From Flammeovirga sp. SJP92 (GTDB lineage: Bacteria; Bacteroidota; Bacteroidia; Cytophagales; Flammeovirgaceae), in contig NZ_LQAQ01000001.1 in NCBI RefSeq assembly GCF_001583495.1, positions 1 to 36,748 on the forward strand: a stretch of 36,748 nucleotides of DNA. Reading direction: 5' to 3'. A program made the translations under genes and the position numbers. Positions 14,318 through 21,275 of the stretch are shown piece by piece. Position 1 is the stretch's first letter. Each line of letters opens with the position of its first letter. Under the pieces are notes generated by a model. It ran no database searches. It worked only from the letters and a program-made list of their open reading frames with translations, and was not told where the DNA came from.

Positions 14318-15388
14318 ATGGAAAAATTCGATCTATCAAACTGCAAAATTGATCAATTGATCATTCATAGAGTTGGGAATAAAACTCAGGAAGAACCTCT
14401 TATAACGTCTGATTTAGAAATAGACATAGAACAATTTTCTACTCTTGATAAGGGGATTCAAAGCTTCTTCCTTAAAAAGTTTAAGCCTGGTGCATTCTAT
14501 CATTTTGACAAACCGGAAAATGAAGACGAAAATGAAATGATTGAAGTTTGCACAGCCATTTTTGATTCTTATGATCAGTTTGTGATAAGGACAAAGAGAA
14601 TAGCAGAACTACTATTTCAAGCTTCTACTCATCCAAAAATTAAAGGAGGGGATCTATTCATTGCTAAACTCAGAGATTTAGTTATCGATGGAGATGTGGT
14701 TGATGCAATTGGAATTTTTAAGACGGAACATAAAGACCAGTTTATTCAAGTTACTGACGAACAAAATGCTCATGGAGGTTTTGATATTTATCAACTGTCA
14801 GGTGTGGAGCTTTCAAAGCTTGATAAAGGGGCATTGATCATTAATGCTGAAAAGGAGAAAGGATTTAAGATCATGCTAAAAGATATTCCAGTCTCAGGAG
14901 TTGAAGCATTGTATTTTAAAGAATCATTCCTTCAGTTGAAGGACCGCCCAGATGTTTACTACCAAACCTCAAGTTTGATGAACCTTACAAATGACTTTGT
15001 AATGAATGTGTTTAGTGAACAACATGGGGTGGAGTTTCCGGCACAAGTAGACCTTCTCAATAGATCCCTTAAGTACTTCAAAGATGAAGATTATTTTAAT
15101 GTAGTTGAGTTTGAAAATAATGTATTGGAAGAGCCTGTAATAATCGAAGCATTCCAAGATCATAGAGAAGCGTATCAAGAGGAAGGAAAAGGACATTTCT
15201 ATGATGAATTTACCATTTCAGATGAAGCTGTGAAAAAGCAAAAAGGGATCTTCAAAAGGGTGATTGAATTGGATAGGAAAATTTCACTCAATATAAATGG
15301 AAATGAGCAGAACCTAGAAAAAGGTTTTGATGGTGAGAAAAACATGAACTATGTGACTATTTTCTACAATGAGGAATTACAGAAATAA
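14318..15388 (+). CDS. YejK/NdpA-family nucleoid-associated protein
   Basis: The 356 residues match the 37-kDa nucleoid-associated protein family (NA37) over the full length. Landmarks are IIHRVGNK (15-22), HPKIKGGDLF (105-114), DAIGIFKTE (129-137), then SGVELSKLDKGALIINAEKE and EALYFKESFLQLKDRPDVYY. Family members bind DNA and associate with the nucleoid; their exact role is poorly known. Mobile elements often carry one. It leads a seven-gene plus-strand operon ending at 17635, whose next gene overlaps its stop as TAATG. A half-operator like that of the XRE repressor at 21775 lies upstream. Confidence 0.93.
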   Translation: MEKFDLSNCKIDQLIIHRVGNKTQEEPLITSDLEIDIEQFSTLDKGIQSFFLKKFKPGAFYHFDKPENEDENEMIEVCTAIFDSYDQFVIRTKRIAELLFQASTHPKIKGGDLFIAKLRDLVIDGDVVDAIGIFKTEHKDQFIQVTDEQNAHGGFDIYQLSGVELSKLDKGALIINAEKEKGFKIMLKDIPVSGVEALYFKESFLQLKDRPDVYYQTSSLMNLTNDFVMNVFSEQHGVEFPAQVDLLNRSLKYFKDEDYFNVVEFENNVLEEPVIIEAFQDHREAYQEEGKGHFYDEFTISDEAVKKQKGIFKRVIELDRKISLNINGNEQNLEKGFDGEKNMNYVTIFYNEELQK

Positions 15389-15525
15389 TGATAGAAATAT
15401 TAGAATTTATCTTCACTGATTTTTTCCATTTTTTGGGTACAATAATGATAATATCAGTGATAGGTCATTGGACAACTGAAGTATTTAAAAGTATTACAAT
15501 CAAATATTACAGAAGAGAAAAATGA
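15388..15525 (+). CDS. 45-residue membrane protein
   Basis: Its ATG overlaps the stop of the YejK gene (TAATG) and its stop overlaps the next start (ATGA), so it is translationally coupled on both sides. The product, starting MIEILEFIFTDFFHFLGTIM, has one membrane segment (about 5-27) and a basic tail (KYYRREK). Short proteins of this shape are common in Bacteroidota phages. Function unknown. Confidence 0.65.
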   Translation: MIEILEFIFTDFFHFLGTIMIISVIGHWTTEVFKSITIKYYRREK

Positions 15526-15680
15526 AAAAGGAAAAATATGTGATTGTTACTGCTGCTGATGTGATTTTATTGAGCAAAAAAGTAAATAAGAAAATAGATG
15601 AAAATTATAAACCAATTGGGGGGATATTAATAACCCCAGTTGGACATGTTTTTCATCAAGCAATGCTCCTAAGTACATAA
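15522..15680 (+). CDS. DUF1737-like small protein
   Basis: The 52-residue product starts MKKEKYVIVTAADVILLSKK and continues with YKPIGGILITPVGHVFHQAM. This matches the DUF1737 pattern, in which a strand-helix unit is followed by a W/Y-x-P-x-G-G motif and a final Y/H-QAM strand. The gene overlaps the preceding one by 4 bp and precedes the next by 15 bp. Function of the family is unknown. Confidence 0.7.
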   Translation: MKKEKYVIVTAADVILLSKKVNKKIDENYKPIGGILITPVGHVFHQAMLLST

Positions 15681-15695
15681 ACGAAAAAATAAAGA

Positions 15696-16502
15696 ATGAT
15701 TAGAAGAAAGTTTAAACCCAACAAAAAGAAAAATTCTGTAAAGTATAATTTGTTAAATGCTAAACTTGGATTGAAATATTCTAACAGAATTAAGAAAGGT
15801 CAAACTAATGGATTTTGGAAATATCAGCGAATAGAATATTTCCTAGATGAGTTGATACCCGGTACTGAAGTGAATCAATATGACACAATAGAAACCGAAC
15901 TTTTTAATAAAATCAATACAAGTGAAATATTTTACGATACTGATTTAGTTGAAAAACATAAATACAAGAATAGATATATTAGAACTGAAATAGATGGTTC
16001 CATAATAGAGTATATTTTTACGATAGATCATGATTCATTATTTATCACTTATATCATAAAGAAGGGGAAAAATGAAGTATTTGGGACAATTGGAACAGAT
16101 TATAATTTAGTGCCAAGAGAAAGTTCAGAATACACCCAATTGAATAAGAAAGTCTTTCCTTATAAGAATGTGATAGATTTAATGGATTTCACTTTAAAGT
16201 ATCTTTATTACTTAGAACATCATCAAAAAAACGTAGTAACAAACAATAAGTATCTCACCTCAAAGAGTCACAAACAAGTATCAAATAAGAACAATGAAAA
16301 GGGGGTATTAATGAACTATCACAAGGTCAACAATACTATTGCTTCAGTTGTTTCTTATTCAGAAGTTACTGGTCATTATCGAACTCAACGATATGGAAGA
16401 GGAAATTCCAAAACCAAGACGATTTTTATCCCTTCACACAAACGTAAGGAGCATGTGAGGAAATATGAAGCATTTGATGAGAAAGAGTTAGTCAACCCTT
16501 AA
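15696..16502 (+). CDS. Protein with a GHYRTQRYGRG motif, unknown
   Basis: A basic 268-residue protein. Near the C-terminus (about 225-252), VTGHYRTQRYGRGNS followed by KTIFIPSHKR matches a motif (GHxRxQ-YGxGxSxxKxIxIxPxxR) seen in various phage and plasmid proteins of unknown function. The rest shows no motif. It is the fourth gene of the YejK-led operon, 9 bp before the XRE gene. A nucleic-acid-binding role is plausible from the charge but not shown. Confidence 0.65.
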   Translation: MIRRKFKPNKKKNSVKYNLLNAKLGLKYSNRIKKGQTNGFWKYQRIEYFLDELIPGTEVNQYDTIETELFNKINTSEIFYDTDLVEKHKYKNRYIRTEIDGSIIEYIFTIDHDSLFITYIIKKGKNEVFGTIGTDYNLVPRESSEYTQLNKKVFPYKNVIDLMDFTLKYLYYLEHHQKNVVTNNKYLTSKSHKQVSNKNNEKGVLMNYHKVNNTIASVVSYSEVTGHYRTQRYGRGNSKTKTIFIPSHKRKEHVRKYEAFDEKELVNP

Positions 16503-16511
16503 TTTTAAGAA

Positions 16512-16994
16512 ATGAGACAAATATCAGAAGTAATAAAAGAGGTTAGGAAAAAAGAAGGTGTATCAGCAAAAGTTATTGCTGAAAAATTGAATCTCGAAAG
16601 ACCAAATTATTATAGATTTGAAAAGAAATTTGATAAACTTCAATTTGAATTATTTCACTTGATAGAAACACTGGGAATAAGTTTAAAAGATTTTTTCACT
16701 CTTTTGGTTGGAGAGAATCTTGAAAAAGAAAATGATTTAAAGCTAAATACAAAAAGCGACTCTCATATTGATTACCCCAAATTAATATACAAACTATCAA
16801 AATTTGGTAAAGTAGAAGTATGTAAAGATGGAGGGGAAATATTCACCCTATTGATGACTGGTAAAAATCTAGCAAATAATAGTGTTTTAATGGGTATAAC
16901 ATGTGTAGTTGTAGATATGGTATCTAAAAAATATCCAACTATTGACATTATGAAAAATGATGATAATTTTCAACTAATGGTATTAAGGAAATAA
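16512..16994 (+). CDS. XRE-type HTH protein, half of a split CI-like regulator
   Basis: Of 160 residues, about 1-65 form an XRE-type HTH (ISEVIKEVRKKEGVSAKVIA, NLERPNYYRFEK). The remainder, from about residue 90, is a small mixed domain ending just before the next gene. A peptidase S24/UmuD-like product is encoded 3 bp downstream. In CI/LexA-type regulators these two parts form one protein, so here they appear as separate, coupled genes. The role is likely transcriptional control of this operon. This is inference from the domain order. Confidence 0.7.
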   Translation: MRQISEVIKEVRKKEGVSAKVIAEKLNLERPNYYRFEKKFDKLQFELFHLIETLGISLKDFFTLLVGENLEKENDLKLNTKSDSHIDYPKLIYKLSKFGKVEVCKDGGEIFTLLMTGKNLANNSVLMGITCVVVDMVSKKYPTIDIMKNDDNFQLMVLRK

Positions 16995-16997
16995 ACA

Positions 16998-17303
16998 ATG
17001 TATTTACTAGAAGGTGGAGAAGAGCTTACAGCTGACGATATTATAGAAAGATCCCCAGCGACATTTTTTATGAGGATGGGAGCCGATATACCGGAATGGA
17101 AAATTTATTCAGATGATATACTGGTCATTGACAAAGGTGGTCAAGATGATATTAAAGTAGGGGAGCTGTTCGTCACTTTTTTAAATAAAGAGTTTAGAGT
17201 ATTTATGAAGTCTGAAGATGGCTATTATTTTAAACCTAATCATTCCTCAAAGCAAAAGCTTAAAGTATGGGGAAAGGTAACTCATACCATAAGAAAATTT
17301 TGA
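16998..17303 (+). CDS. UmuD/S24-like domain lacking catalytic residues
   Basis: This 101-residue protein follows the S24 peptidase (LexA/UmuD/CI C-terminal) pattern: ATFFMRMGADIPEWKIYSDD, ILVIDKGGQDDIKVGELFVT, FLNKEFRVFMKSEDG, and KVWGKVTHTIRKF. The catalytic serine of the GDSM motif is absent (GADI at 28-31), and the lysine of the VKR motif is replaced (VFMKS). It cannot be a working self-cleaving peptidase but may keep the dimerisation fold. It is translated right after the XRE protein, so a non-cleavable split repressor is the simplest reading. Confidence 0.75.
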   Translation: MYLLEGGEELTADDIIERSPATFFMRMGADIPEWKIYSDDILVIDKGGQDDIKVGELFVTFLNKEFRVFMKSEDGYYFKPNHSSKQKLKVWGKVTHTIRKF

Positions 17304-17326
17304 TAAAGGAATAAATAGAAAACTAA

Positions 17327-17635
17327 ATGTCACTTAGAGAATATTGTAAAAAGAACAACTTACATAAAGGCTATGATATAGTACTTTCAAAGCTAAGAGA
17401 AAATGAAAATGAAAGGATTATGAAAGACTCTCTGTCATGGTCAAAAATTGGTAGAGTTACCTCTTCATTTTATGAGGTGACAAAGAAAAAATCATATAGT
17501 ATTGAGGATACTATAGAAGCTATTGTACAGTTAGGAATACCATTCTCAGAATTACAAAACCCAAAGTGGTATAAGTTCTGGGTGGATAAGGATATTTTTA
17601 AAGTAAAGGAAGCAATTAGAATACTTTCAAAGTAA
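17327..17635 (+). CDS. Small helical protein ending the YejK operon
   Basis: 102 residues starting MSLREYCKKNNLHKGYDIVL, rich in Lys and Glu, with no recognised motif. The middle (SFYEVTKKKSYSIEDTIEAI) resembles the register of small HTH proteins but not clearly enough to call. It is 23 bp from the S24-like gene and is the last in the operon. The 289 bp after it hold no credible gene, only the terminator at 17881. Confidence 0.6.
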   Translation: MSLREYCKKNNLHKGYDIVLSKLRENENERIMKDSLSWSKIGRVTSSFYEVTKKKSYSIEDTIEAIVQLGIPFSELQNPKWYKFWVDKDIFKVKEAIRILSK

Positions 17636-17880
17636 AATTTATATGAATTTTAGAAAGTGTTACATATAGATAAAAAACAATAACTCTAAAAGTATCTTTT
17701 TGCTTATCTAATGAATATTTTTTATGGTTTTTTAATTTTAATGTCAAAAACAATAAAAGCTTATTATCCTTTAAAAACAACATTTTATTACTCAAATGCA
17801 TATTGAAAATCAAACATATTGATTGGATGTTTACTTCAATAATCTGTCTATGCGAATGATAGAATATATATTAATAATAA

Positions 17881-17908
17881 AAAAGCATCCCATTACTAGG
17901 ATGCTTTT
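17881..17908. terminator. Bidirectional terminator
   Basis: AAAAGCATCC and GGATGCTTTT form a perfect 10-bp stem with an 8-base loop. It lies just beyond the antitoxin gene end at 17925 (-) and could also serve plus-strand transcripts from the YejK operon. Confidence 0.85.
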
Positions 17909-17924
17909 GTGTGGACAGTTTCTT

Positions 17925-18251
17925 TTAAACCAAACTTTTTTTCTTTTTCAAAGAATCTTTTTTCGATTCATTTAATTCCAAAATGAATTTTTCGGTTGCA
18001 CTTATAATATTCATTATAGTATGGAACTTTGGCTTAGTCTTACCGGAAAGAGTTTTATACAAGCTATTACGGTTAAGACCTGTCTCAATAGATATTTTTG
18101 CTACTCCAATGTATTTGATTACATTATTCAAAGCTATGATAATATCATCTGGATTGTTTGTGTTTTTTACAAACTGAAAATACTCATAGGCTTCCATTAC
18201 ATCTTCAAAATAATTTGATGTTTCGTAAGCTCTTATTTCTGTATGTTCCAT
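17925..18251 (-). CDS. HI1420-type addiction module antidote
   Basis: Of 108 residues, 20-95 match the family of antidotes partnered with Gp49/HigB-like toxins: AYEYFQFVKNTNNPDDIIIA, then IGVAKISIETGLNRNSLYKT and LSGKTKPKFHTIMNII, an HTH. It should neutralise the toxin at 18303 and repress the operon. It lies downstream of the toxin gene, the usual order for this family, with a 51-bp gap containing a strong hairpin. The Lys-rich end (KKDSLKKKKSLV) is an added tail. Confidence 0.85.
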   Translation of the reverse strand: MEHTEIRAYETSNYFEDVMEAYEYFQFVKNTNNPDDIIIALNNVIKYIGVAKISIETGLNRNSLYKTLSGKTKPKFHTIMNIISATEKFILELNESKKDSLKKKKSLV

Positions 18252-18267
18252 TGTTTTTCAAATAATA

Positions 18268-18299
18268 TTAATGCAACCATCTTTCGATGATTGCATTAA
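18268..18299 (-). promoter_or_regulatory. Hairpin between toxin and antitoxin genes
   Basis: TTAATGCAA and TTGCATTAA (9 bp) close a stem that continues, after one C-A mismatch, with CATC/GATG around a TTTC loop. It fills the gap between the toxin stop and the antitoxin start. It could shield the toxin mRNA end, favour separate antitoxin translation, or act as an operator. Confidence 0.6.
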
Positions 18300-18302
18300 A
18301 AT

Positions 18303-18623
18303 TTAACTGTTTTTTTTTCGCTCAGCAATTATTGCTTTTCGTAGCTTTATTGCTTTACTAATATCGGCACTTTGTGTTCCTTTAGTGCCTCCGCCTAGAA
18401 GGAGTATAACATTTTTACGATCATTTATGAAATAGACTCTGTATCCTTTTTGGAAATCTATTTTTATTTCATGAATACCTTCTCTTAGACATTTGGTATT
18501 GCCTAAATTGCCAGTTATAACTCTATCCAAATACATTTGGATTGTGAAGAACGCTTCTTTGTTCTTCAGTTTAACTTTTAAGAGCCACTTATTAAAAGAA
18601 GTGGACTCATTTATAGTTATCAT
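18303..18623 (-). CDS. RelE/HigB-like toxin, addiction module killer protein
   Basis: Starting at MITINESTSFNKWLLKVKLK gives 106 residues; an in-frame ATG 8 codons upstream is also possible. The pattern fits the phage Gp49-like toxin family of the RelE/ParE superfamily: FNKWLLKVK at the N-terminus, DRVITGNLGNTKCLREGIHE, IKIDFQKGYRVYF, and ILLLGGGTKGTQSADISKAI. Members are ribosome-dependent mRNA cleavers or related growth inhibitors. It is the first gene of a two-gene module with the antidote at 17925. Confidence 0.87.
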   Translation of the reverse strand: MITINESTSFNKWLLKVKLKNKEAFFTIQMYLDRVITGNLGNTKCLREGIHEIKIDFQKGYRVYFINDRKNVILLLGGGTKGTQSADISKAIKLRKAIIAERKKNS

Positions 18624-18786
18624 TATATTAGAAAAGTTATAGTGCATTGAAACGGCTAAAAATGCACGAGTAAACTGGAATTTATATCTAAAGTAAATGT
18701 AGCCTATAAGCTACACTTAAGCAAATTATTTAGAATATATTTTCGCTTGCAGGCTACTCTATTTTCTTATTTTGGTCATTGGATTT

Positions 18787-18803
18787 ATATAACATGCTAT
18801 ATG
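18787..18803 (-). repeat. 17-bp element shared with the HigBA upstream region
   Basis: On the minus strand this reads CATATAGCATGTTATAT, identical to 22072-22088 on the plus strand. In both places it lies upstream of a toxin-antitoxin operon and in the same orientation relative to transcription, 164 bases before the toxin start here and 91 bases before it there. Confidence 0.4.
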
Positions 18804-18838
18804 ATAAATAGTACCTTAACGAGCAGATTGAGTTCAGA

Positions 18839-18889
18839 AAAAAATCCCCCATAGGTCATATAATATGAGTCCTATTAGGGATTTTTTTT
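18839..18889 (-). terminator. Compound hairpin terminator
   Basis: AAAAAATCCC and GGGATTTTTT enclose an inner stem ATAGG/CCTAT. It lies 30 bases beyond the stop of the gene at 18919 and has A and T runs that suit both strands. Confidence 0.75.
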
Positions 18890-18918
18890 ACTCAGAAGGA
18901 AGTAAAAACCACTTGCTA

Positions 18919-19377
18919 CTACTTAGTATCATTATCAACAATGTATTTACCCAGTGCTTCGGTGACAGCTTCGGATAAGGTAATTCCTTTTTTCTTAGCA
19001 ATTTGAAACATATCTGAGTGAATTTCTTGTTTTACTATGGCTCCAATATTTCTATACCCATCTTTATTTAATTTACGAGAAGGGGCATTTTTTAGAAATG
19101 AAATATCTAATTTTCTAGTGTAAGCCAATAGATAAAAATTCTTATTTTTCGTTCTAAAATCATTTAAGTACTCATACTTTTTGGCCACCTTCATTATTTC
19201 ATCATCTGTGAATTTCTTCTTTCTACGTTTAGTCTTTTTCAAGAATGAAATATCTATACCTCTATTAAATGAAATATTGAAAAGAGTAGGTTGTTCTCTT
19301 CTGAAGTCCTTTAGATATTCGTATTTTTTTGCTACCTGAAGTACATCTTCATCTGTATATTTTTTTCTTACACCCAT
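18919..19377 (-). CDS. Two-repeat DNA-binding-like protein with RHH-type tail
   Basis: 152 residues. Two copies of a module of about 43 residues lie at 5-48 and 54-96: KKYTDEDVLQVAKKYEYLKDF...DISFLKK and KKFTDDEIMKVAKKYEYLNDF...DISFLKN. They resemble the small helical repeats found beside homing endonuclease domains in phage proteins. The C-terminus (about 108-147: YRNIGAIVKQEIHSDMFQIA, KKKGITLSEAVTEALGKYI) looks like a ribbon-helix-helix. No nuclease motif is present, so it may be a degenerate endonuclease kept as a DNA-binding protein, or a regulator. It is 2 bp downstream of the gene at 19380. Confidence 0.65.
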   Translation of the reverse strand: MGVRKKYTDEDVLQVAKKYEYLKDFRREQPTLFNISFNRGIDISFLKKTKRRKKKFTDDEIMKVAKKYEYLNDFRTKNKNFYLLAYTRKLDISFLKNAPSRKLNKDGYRNIGAIVKQEIHSDMFQIAKKKGITLSEAVTEALGKYIVDNDTK

Positions 19378-19379
19378 TT

Positions 19380-19874
19380 TTATTTCAAGTTTGGTATTGG
19401 TGGGTTTTCTTCAAGATCTAATTTTTCTCCATATTGGAGCAAATCAAGATTATTGAGATGATCAATCAATATTTGGAATAAACGCTTTTTAAAATTAATA
19501 GAGTTTTGATCACATTGTACATGGAATAGATCATTATTGAACCAATTGAAACGTGTTTCCTCATTATATGCTATAGCCCTGCTACCTTTGTTGATAGTAT
19601 ATCTCATTCTGATCAAAGGCTCTTCTATTGTGTTAAGTTTATCACCTTCGTTTACACTTTCAATCATCCATCTAAAGCTCGAATTGTCAAACTTTAATTC
19701 TGCTTTGTACTTATGAGTATTACTATGGTCTTGGAAGTGAAAAATAGTATGTTCTTCATTCTTATCTGTTGAAATCAAAACCGTATCAAAATAGTGCTTT
19801 CCAGTTTCACCAGTCAAACTTAATTCTCCTATTCCTTTTACTCCAATTAGTGAAATTCTAGTTATTATTTCCAT
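19380..19874 (-). CDS. Unknown 164-residue protein
   Basis: A soluble, strand-rich first half (MEIITRISLIGVKGIGELSL) and a helical end (RLFQILIDHLNNLDLLQYGE); no known family is evident. It is cotranscribed with the two-repeat protein (2-bp gap). A TACATTTG box on the minus strand at 19910-19917 lies 35 bases upstream and probably drives both genes. Confidence 0.6.
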   Translation of the reverse strand: MEIITRISLIGVKGIGELSLTGETGKHYFDTVLISTDKNEEHTIFHFQDHSNTHKYKAELKFDNSSFRWMIESVNEGDKLNTIEEPLIRMRYTINKGSRAIAYNEETRFNWFNNDLFHVQCDQNSINFKKRLFQILIDHLNNLDLLQYGEKLDLEENPPIPNLK

Positions 19875-19909
19875 AATCTTTAAACATTTTGTGGTAAGAA
19901 TATTATTTG

Positions 19910-19955
19910 CAAATGTATTTTTGAAGTGTGTAGTGTATGTGCATACTTCAAAAAT
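19910..19955 (-). promoter_or_regulatory. Promoter box overlapped by an 11-bp inverted repeat
   Basis: TACATTTG (minus strand, 19910-19917) is a -7 box for the gene at 19874. It abuts a perfect inverted repeat, ATTTTTGAAGT at 19917-19927 and ACTTCAAAAAT at 19945-19955, which reaches into the stop codon of the upstream gene. The repeat may be an operator over the -33 region or a terminator for 19955-20191. Confidence 0.5.
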
Positions 19956-20191
19956 TATAAATCTTTGGCTTGTTTTAATAATAACTTAAAGTCTGCTATC
20001 CTATTTTCATAATAATCTATAAGCTCATTTTTAGCTTCCTCATAAGTGTCAAATGATTGGTAATTGGACGGATCAATTAAACCTGCATTCATATCACTTA
20101 ATTTATTAATTGTGCAATCTTCAAAATTAATTAAATATTCTTTTAGATCTATACTACCTATGATTAGTCTATCTCTTCTAGCTTTGCCCAT
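19955..20191 (-). CDS. Small protein, unknown
   Basis: 78 residues, starting MGKARRDRLIIGSIDLKEYL and with a helical end (EEAKNELIDYYENRIADFKL). The pattern of a short domain with a segment like YQSFDTYEEAKNELIDYY recalls small proteins in phage and plasmid gene clusters. No family is recognised. It is one of a row of small minus-strand genes. Confidence 0.55.
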   Translation of the reverse strand: MGKARRDRLIIGSIDLKEYLINFEDCTINKLSDMNAGLIDPSNYQSFDTYEEAKNELIDYYENRIADFKLLLKQAKDL

Positions 20192-20228
20192 GATTTATTC
20201 GTATAAAATTATTTCAATATATGGATTA

Positions 20229-20606
20229 CTACAATTCAGATATTTTACCTAAAATTGCTGTAAAGCCCCGTTCTGAATCTTGACCTTCTAAAGTGTAGTT
20301 TTGTTTGTCTGAATCATCTAAATAAACATCTTTAAAGCATTCATTTAAGTATTCTGTAAATTTATCAGGAATAAGCCAGAATGATTGATTAGTGTGCTGT
20401 TGTAATGTGCCGTCACAATGTCTAAGTAAAACATTGTCACTGCCAAAATCACCAGCTTCAAGTCTAACTTGTGCAACTCTACCTACTCGTTTATCAAAGT
20501 TTGCCCCTCCCTGCTGAAGTCCTGTAATTACATATTTGTTCTTATATTCATTAGTCCAATTATGTATCATTTTACCGAAATATTCTTTATTTTCTTTCAA
20601 GGTCAT
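20229..20606 (-). CDS. Unknown 125-residue protein
   Basis: Soluble and mixed in structure, starting MTLKENKEYFGKMIHNWTNE. The middle, RVGRVAQVRLEAGDFGSDNV then LLRHCDGTLQQHTNQSFWLI, reads like a small strand-rich domain. No known family is evident. Its upstream side carries a repeat (20616-20649) shared with the end of the gene at 21258, which suggests a recombination junction. Confidence 0.55.
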   Translation of the reverse strand: MTLKENKEYFGKMIHNWTNEYKNKYVITGLQQGGANFDKRVGRVAQVRLEAGDFGSDNVLLRHCDGTLQQHTNQSFWLIPDKFTEYLNECFKDVYLDDSDKQNYTLEGQDSERGFTAILGKISEL

Positions 20607-20615
20607 TTTTCATCA

Positions 20616-20649
20616 ATGTTTAAGCTAAAATTCTACTACTTTCCAATCG
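20616..20649. repeat. Direct repeat copy 1, gene-end junction
   Basis: A 22-bp exact match (ATGTTTAAGCTAAAATTC, then TACT) with 21254-21275, continuing after a 3-base insertion into CTTTCCAATCG. The second copy is the 3' end of the gene at 21258. Here it is no longer part of that gene. Confidence 0.6.
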
Positions 20650-20681
20650 TTAAATTGAAGTGACATATTTATTGAGATATG

Positions 20682-20918
20682 TTAGTTGTTCAACATACGT
20701 ACATATTCAACTATCTCTTTCCCACTTCCAAAGTAATCCGGTTCGTTGGGTTTCCTTTTACTATCTAGGTATTCGTAAACGCCATTAAGTAAACTTTCTT
20801 TGTCTTGTTCAATTATGTTTGCTCCATCAAATAAAGCTTCTGAGGCTTGCGACAATAAGTTAATACACTCAAGCCTCACTATTTCTCGTTTTTGCTTTTT
20901 AGTTAGTTTTTTTGTCAT
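20682..20918 (-). CDS. Small helical protein, unknown
   Basis: 78 residues starting MTKKLTKKQKREIVRLECIN, basic at the start and acidic at the end (DYFGSGKEIVEYVRMLNN). No recognised family. It lies among small minus-strand genes with gaps of 38-75 bp, perhaps one transcript. Confidence 0.55.
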   Translation of the reverse strand: MTKKLTKKQKREIVRLECINLLSQASEALFDGANIIEQDKESLLNGVYEYLDSKRKPNEPDYFGSGKEIVEYVRMLNN

Positions 20919-20955
20919 CGATCAAATATTTAATTTAAGCTCATAAAATTTTGAA

Positions 20956-21204
20956 TTATGATTGATCAAGCGTTGATATTATCATTTGATATTTATCACC
21001 ATATTTACCATGAAAAACATGTTTAAATATTCTAACATCATCATCATCAATATTAACACTATCTAATGTCTTTTTTTCTGCAACATCTTTATCAATATAT
21101 TCTACTGCTTTGTCTCTATCTGTAAATGATTTATAAGTTGCATCTAATTCAAATATAAATGAATCATCATTCTTATAACGCCACTGTTTTACTATGTATA
21201 TCAT
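20956..21204 (-). CDS. Small acidic protein, unknown
   Basis: 82 residues starting MIYIVKQWRYKNDDSFIFEL, with a strand-helix-strand look (YKSFTDRDKAVEYIDKDVAE, then DVRIFKHVFHGKYGDKYQMI). No known family. It shows the same short-domain style as 19955 and 23809, which also contain an aromatic-x-(S/T)...A helix. Confidence 0.55.
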   Translation of the reverse strand: MIYIVKQWRYKNDDSFIFELDATYKSFTDRDKAVEYIDKDVAEKKTLDSVNIDDDDVRIFKHVFHGKYGDKYQMIISTLDQS

Positions 21205-21253
21205 ACATTTTTGTTTTAAAAGTTGATTTCATGACTTTCATGTTCAACTCGTT

Positions 21254-21275
21254 ATGTTTAAGCTAAAATTCTACT
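21254..21275. repeat. Direct repeat copy 2, at the 3' end of gene 21258
   Basis: Matches 20616-20637 exactly over 22 bp. It spans the stop codon and the last codons (SRILA) of the gene at 21258, so the other copy is a detached gene end. Confidence 0.6.

Noticed and set aside
14969-15196. 75-residue minus-strand frame
   Set aside because: Antisense shadow inside the well-supported YejK-family gene.
17636-17880. Possible small gene in the gap after the YejK operon
   Set aside because: Only an AT-rich minus-strand frame with no motif or start context; nothing else was found before the terminator.
17983-18218. Two plus-strand frames of about 65 residues
   Set aside because: Both are antisense to the antitoxin gene, whose family match is clear.
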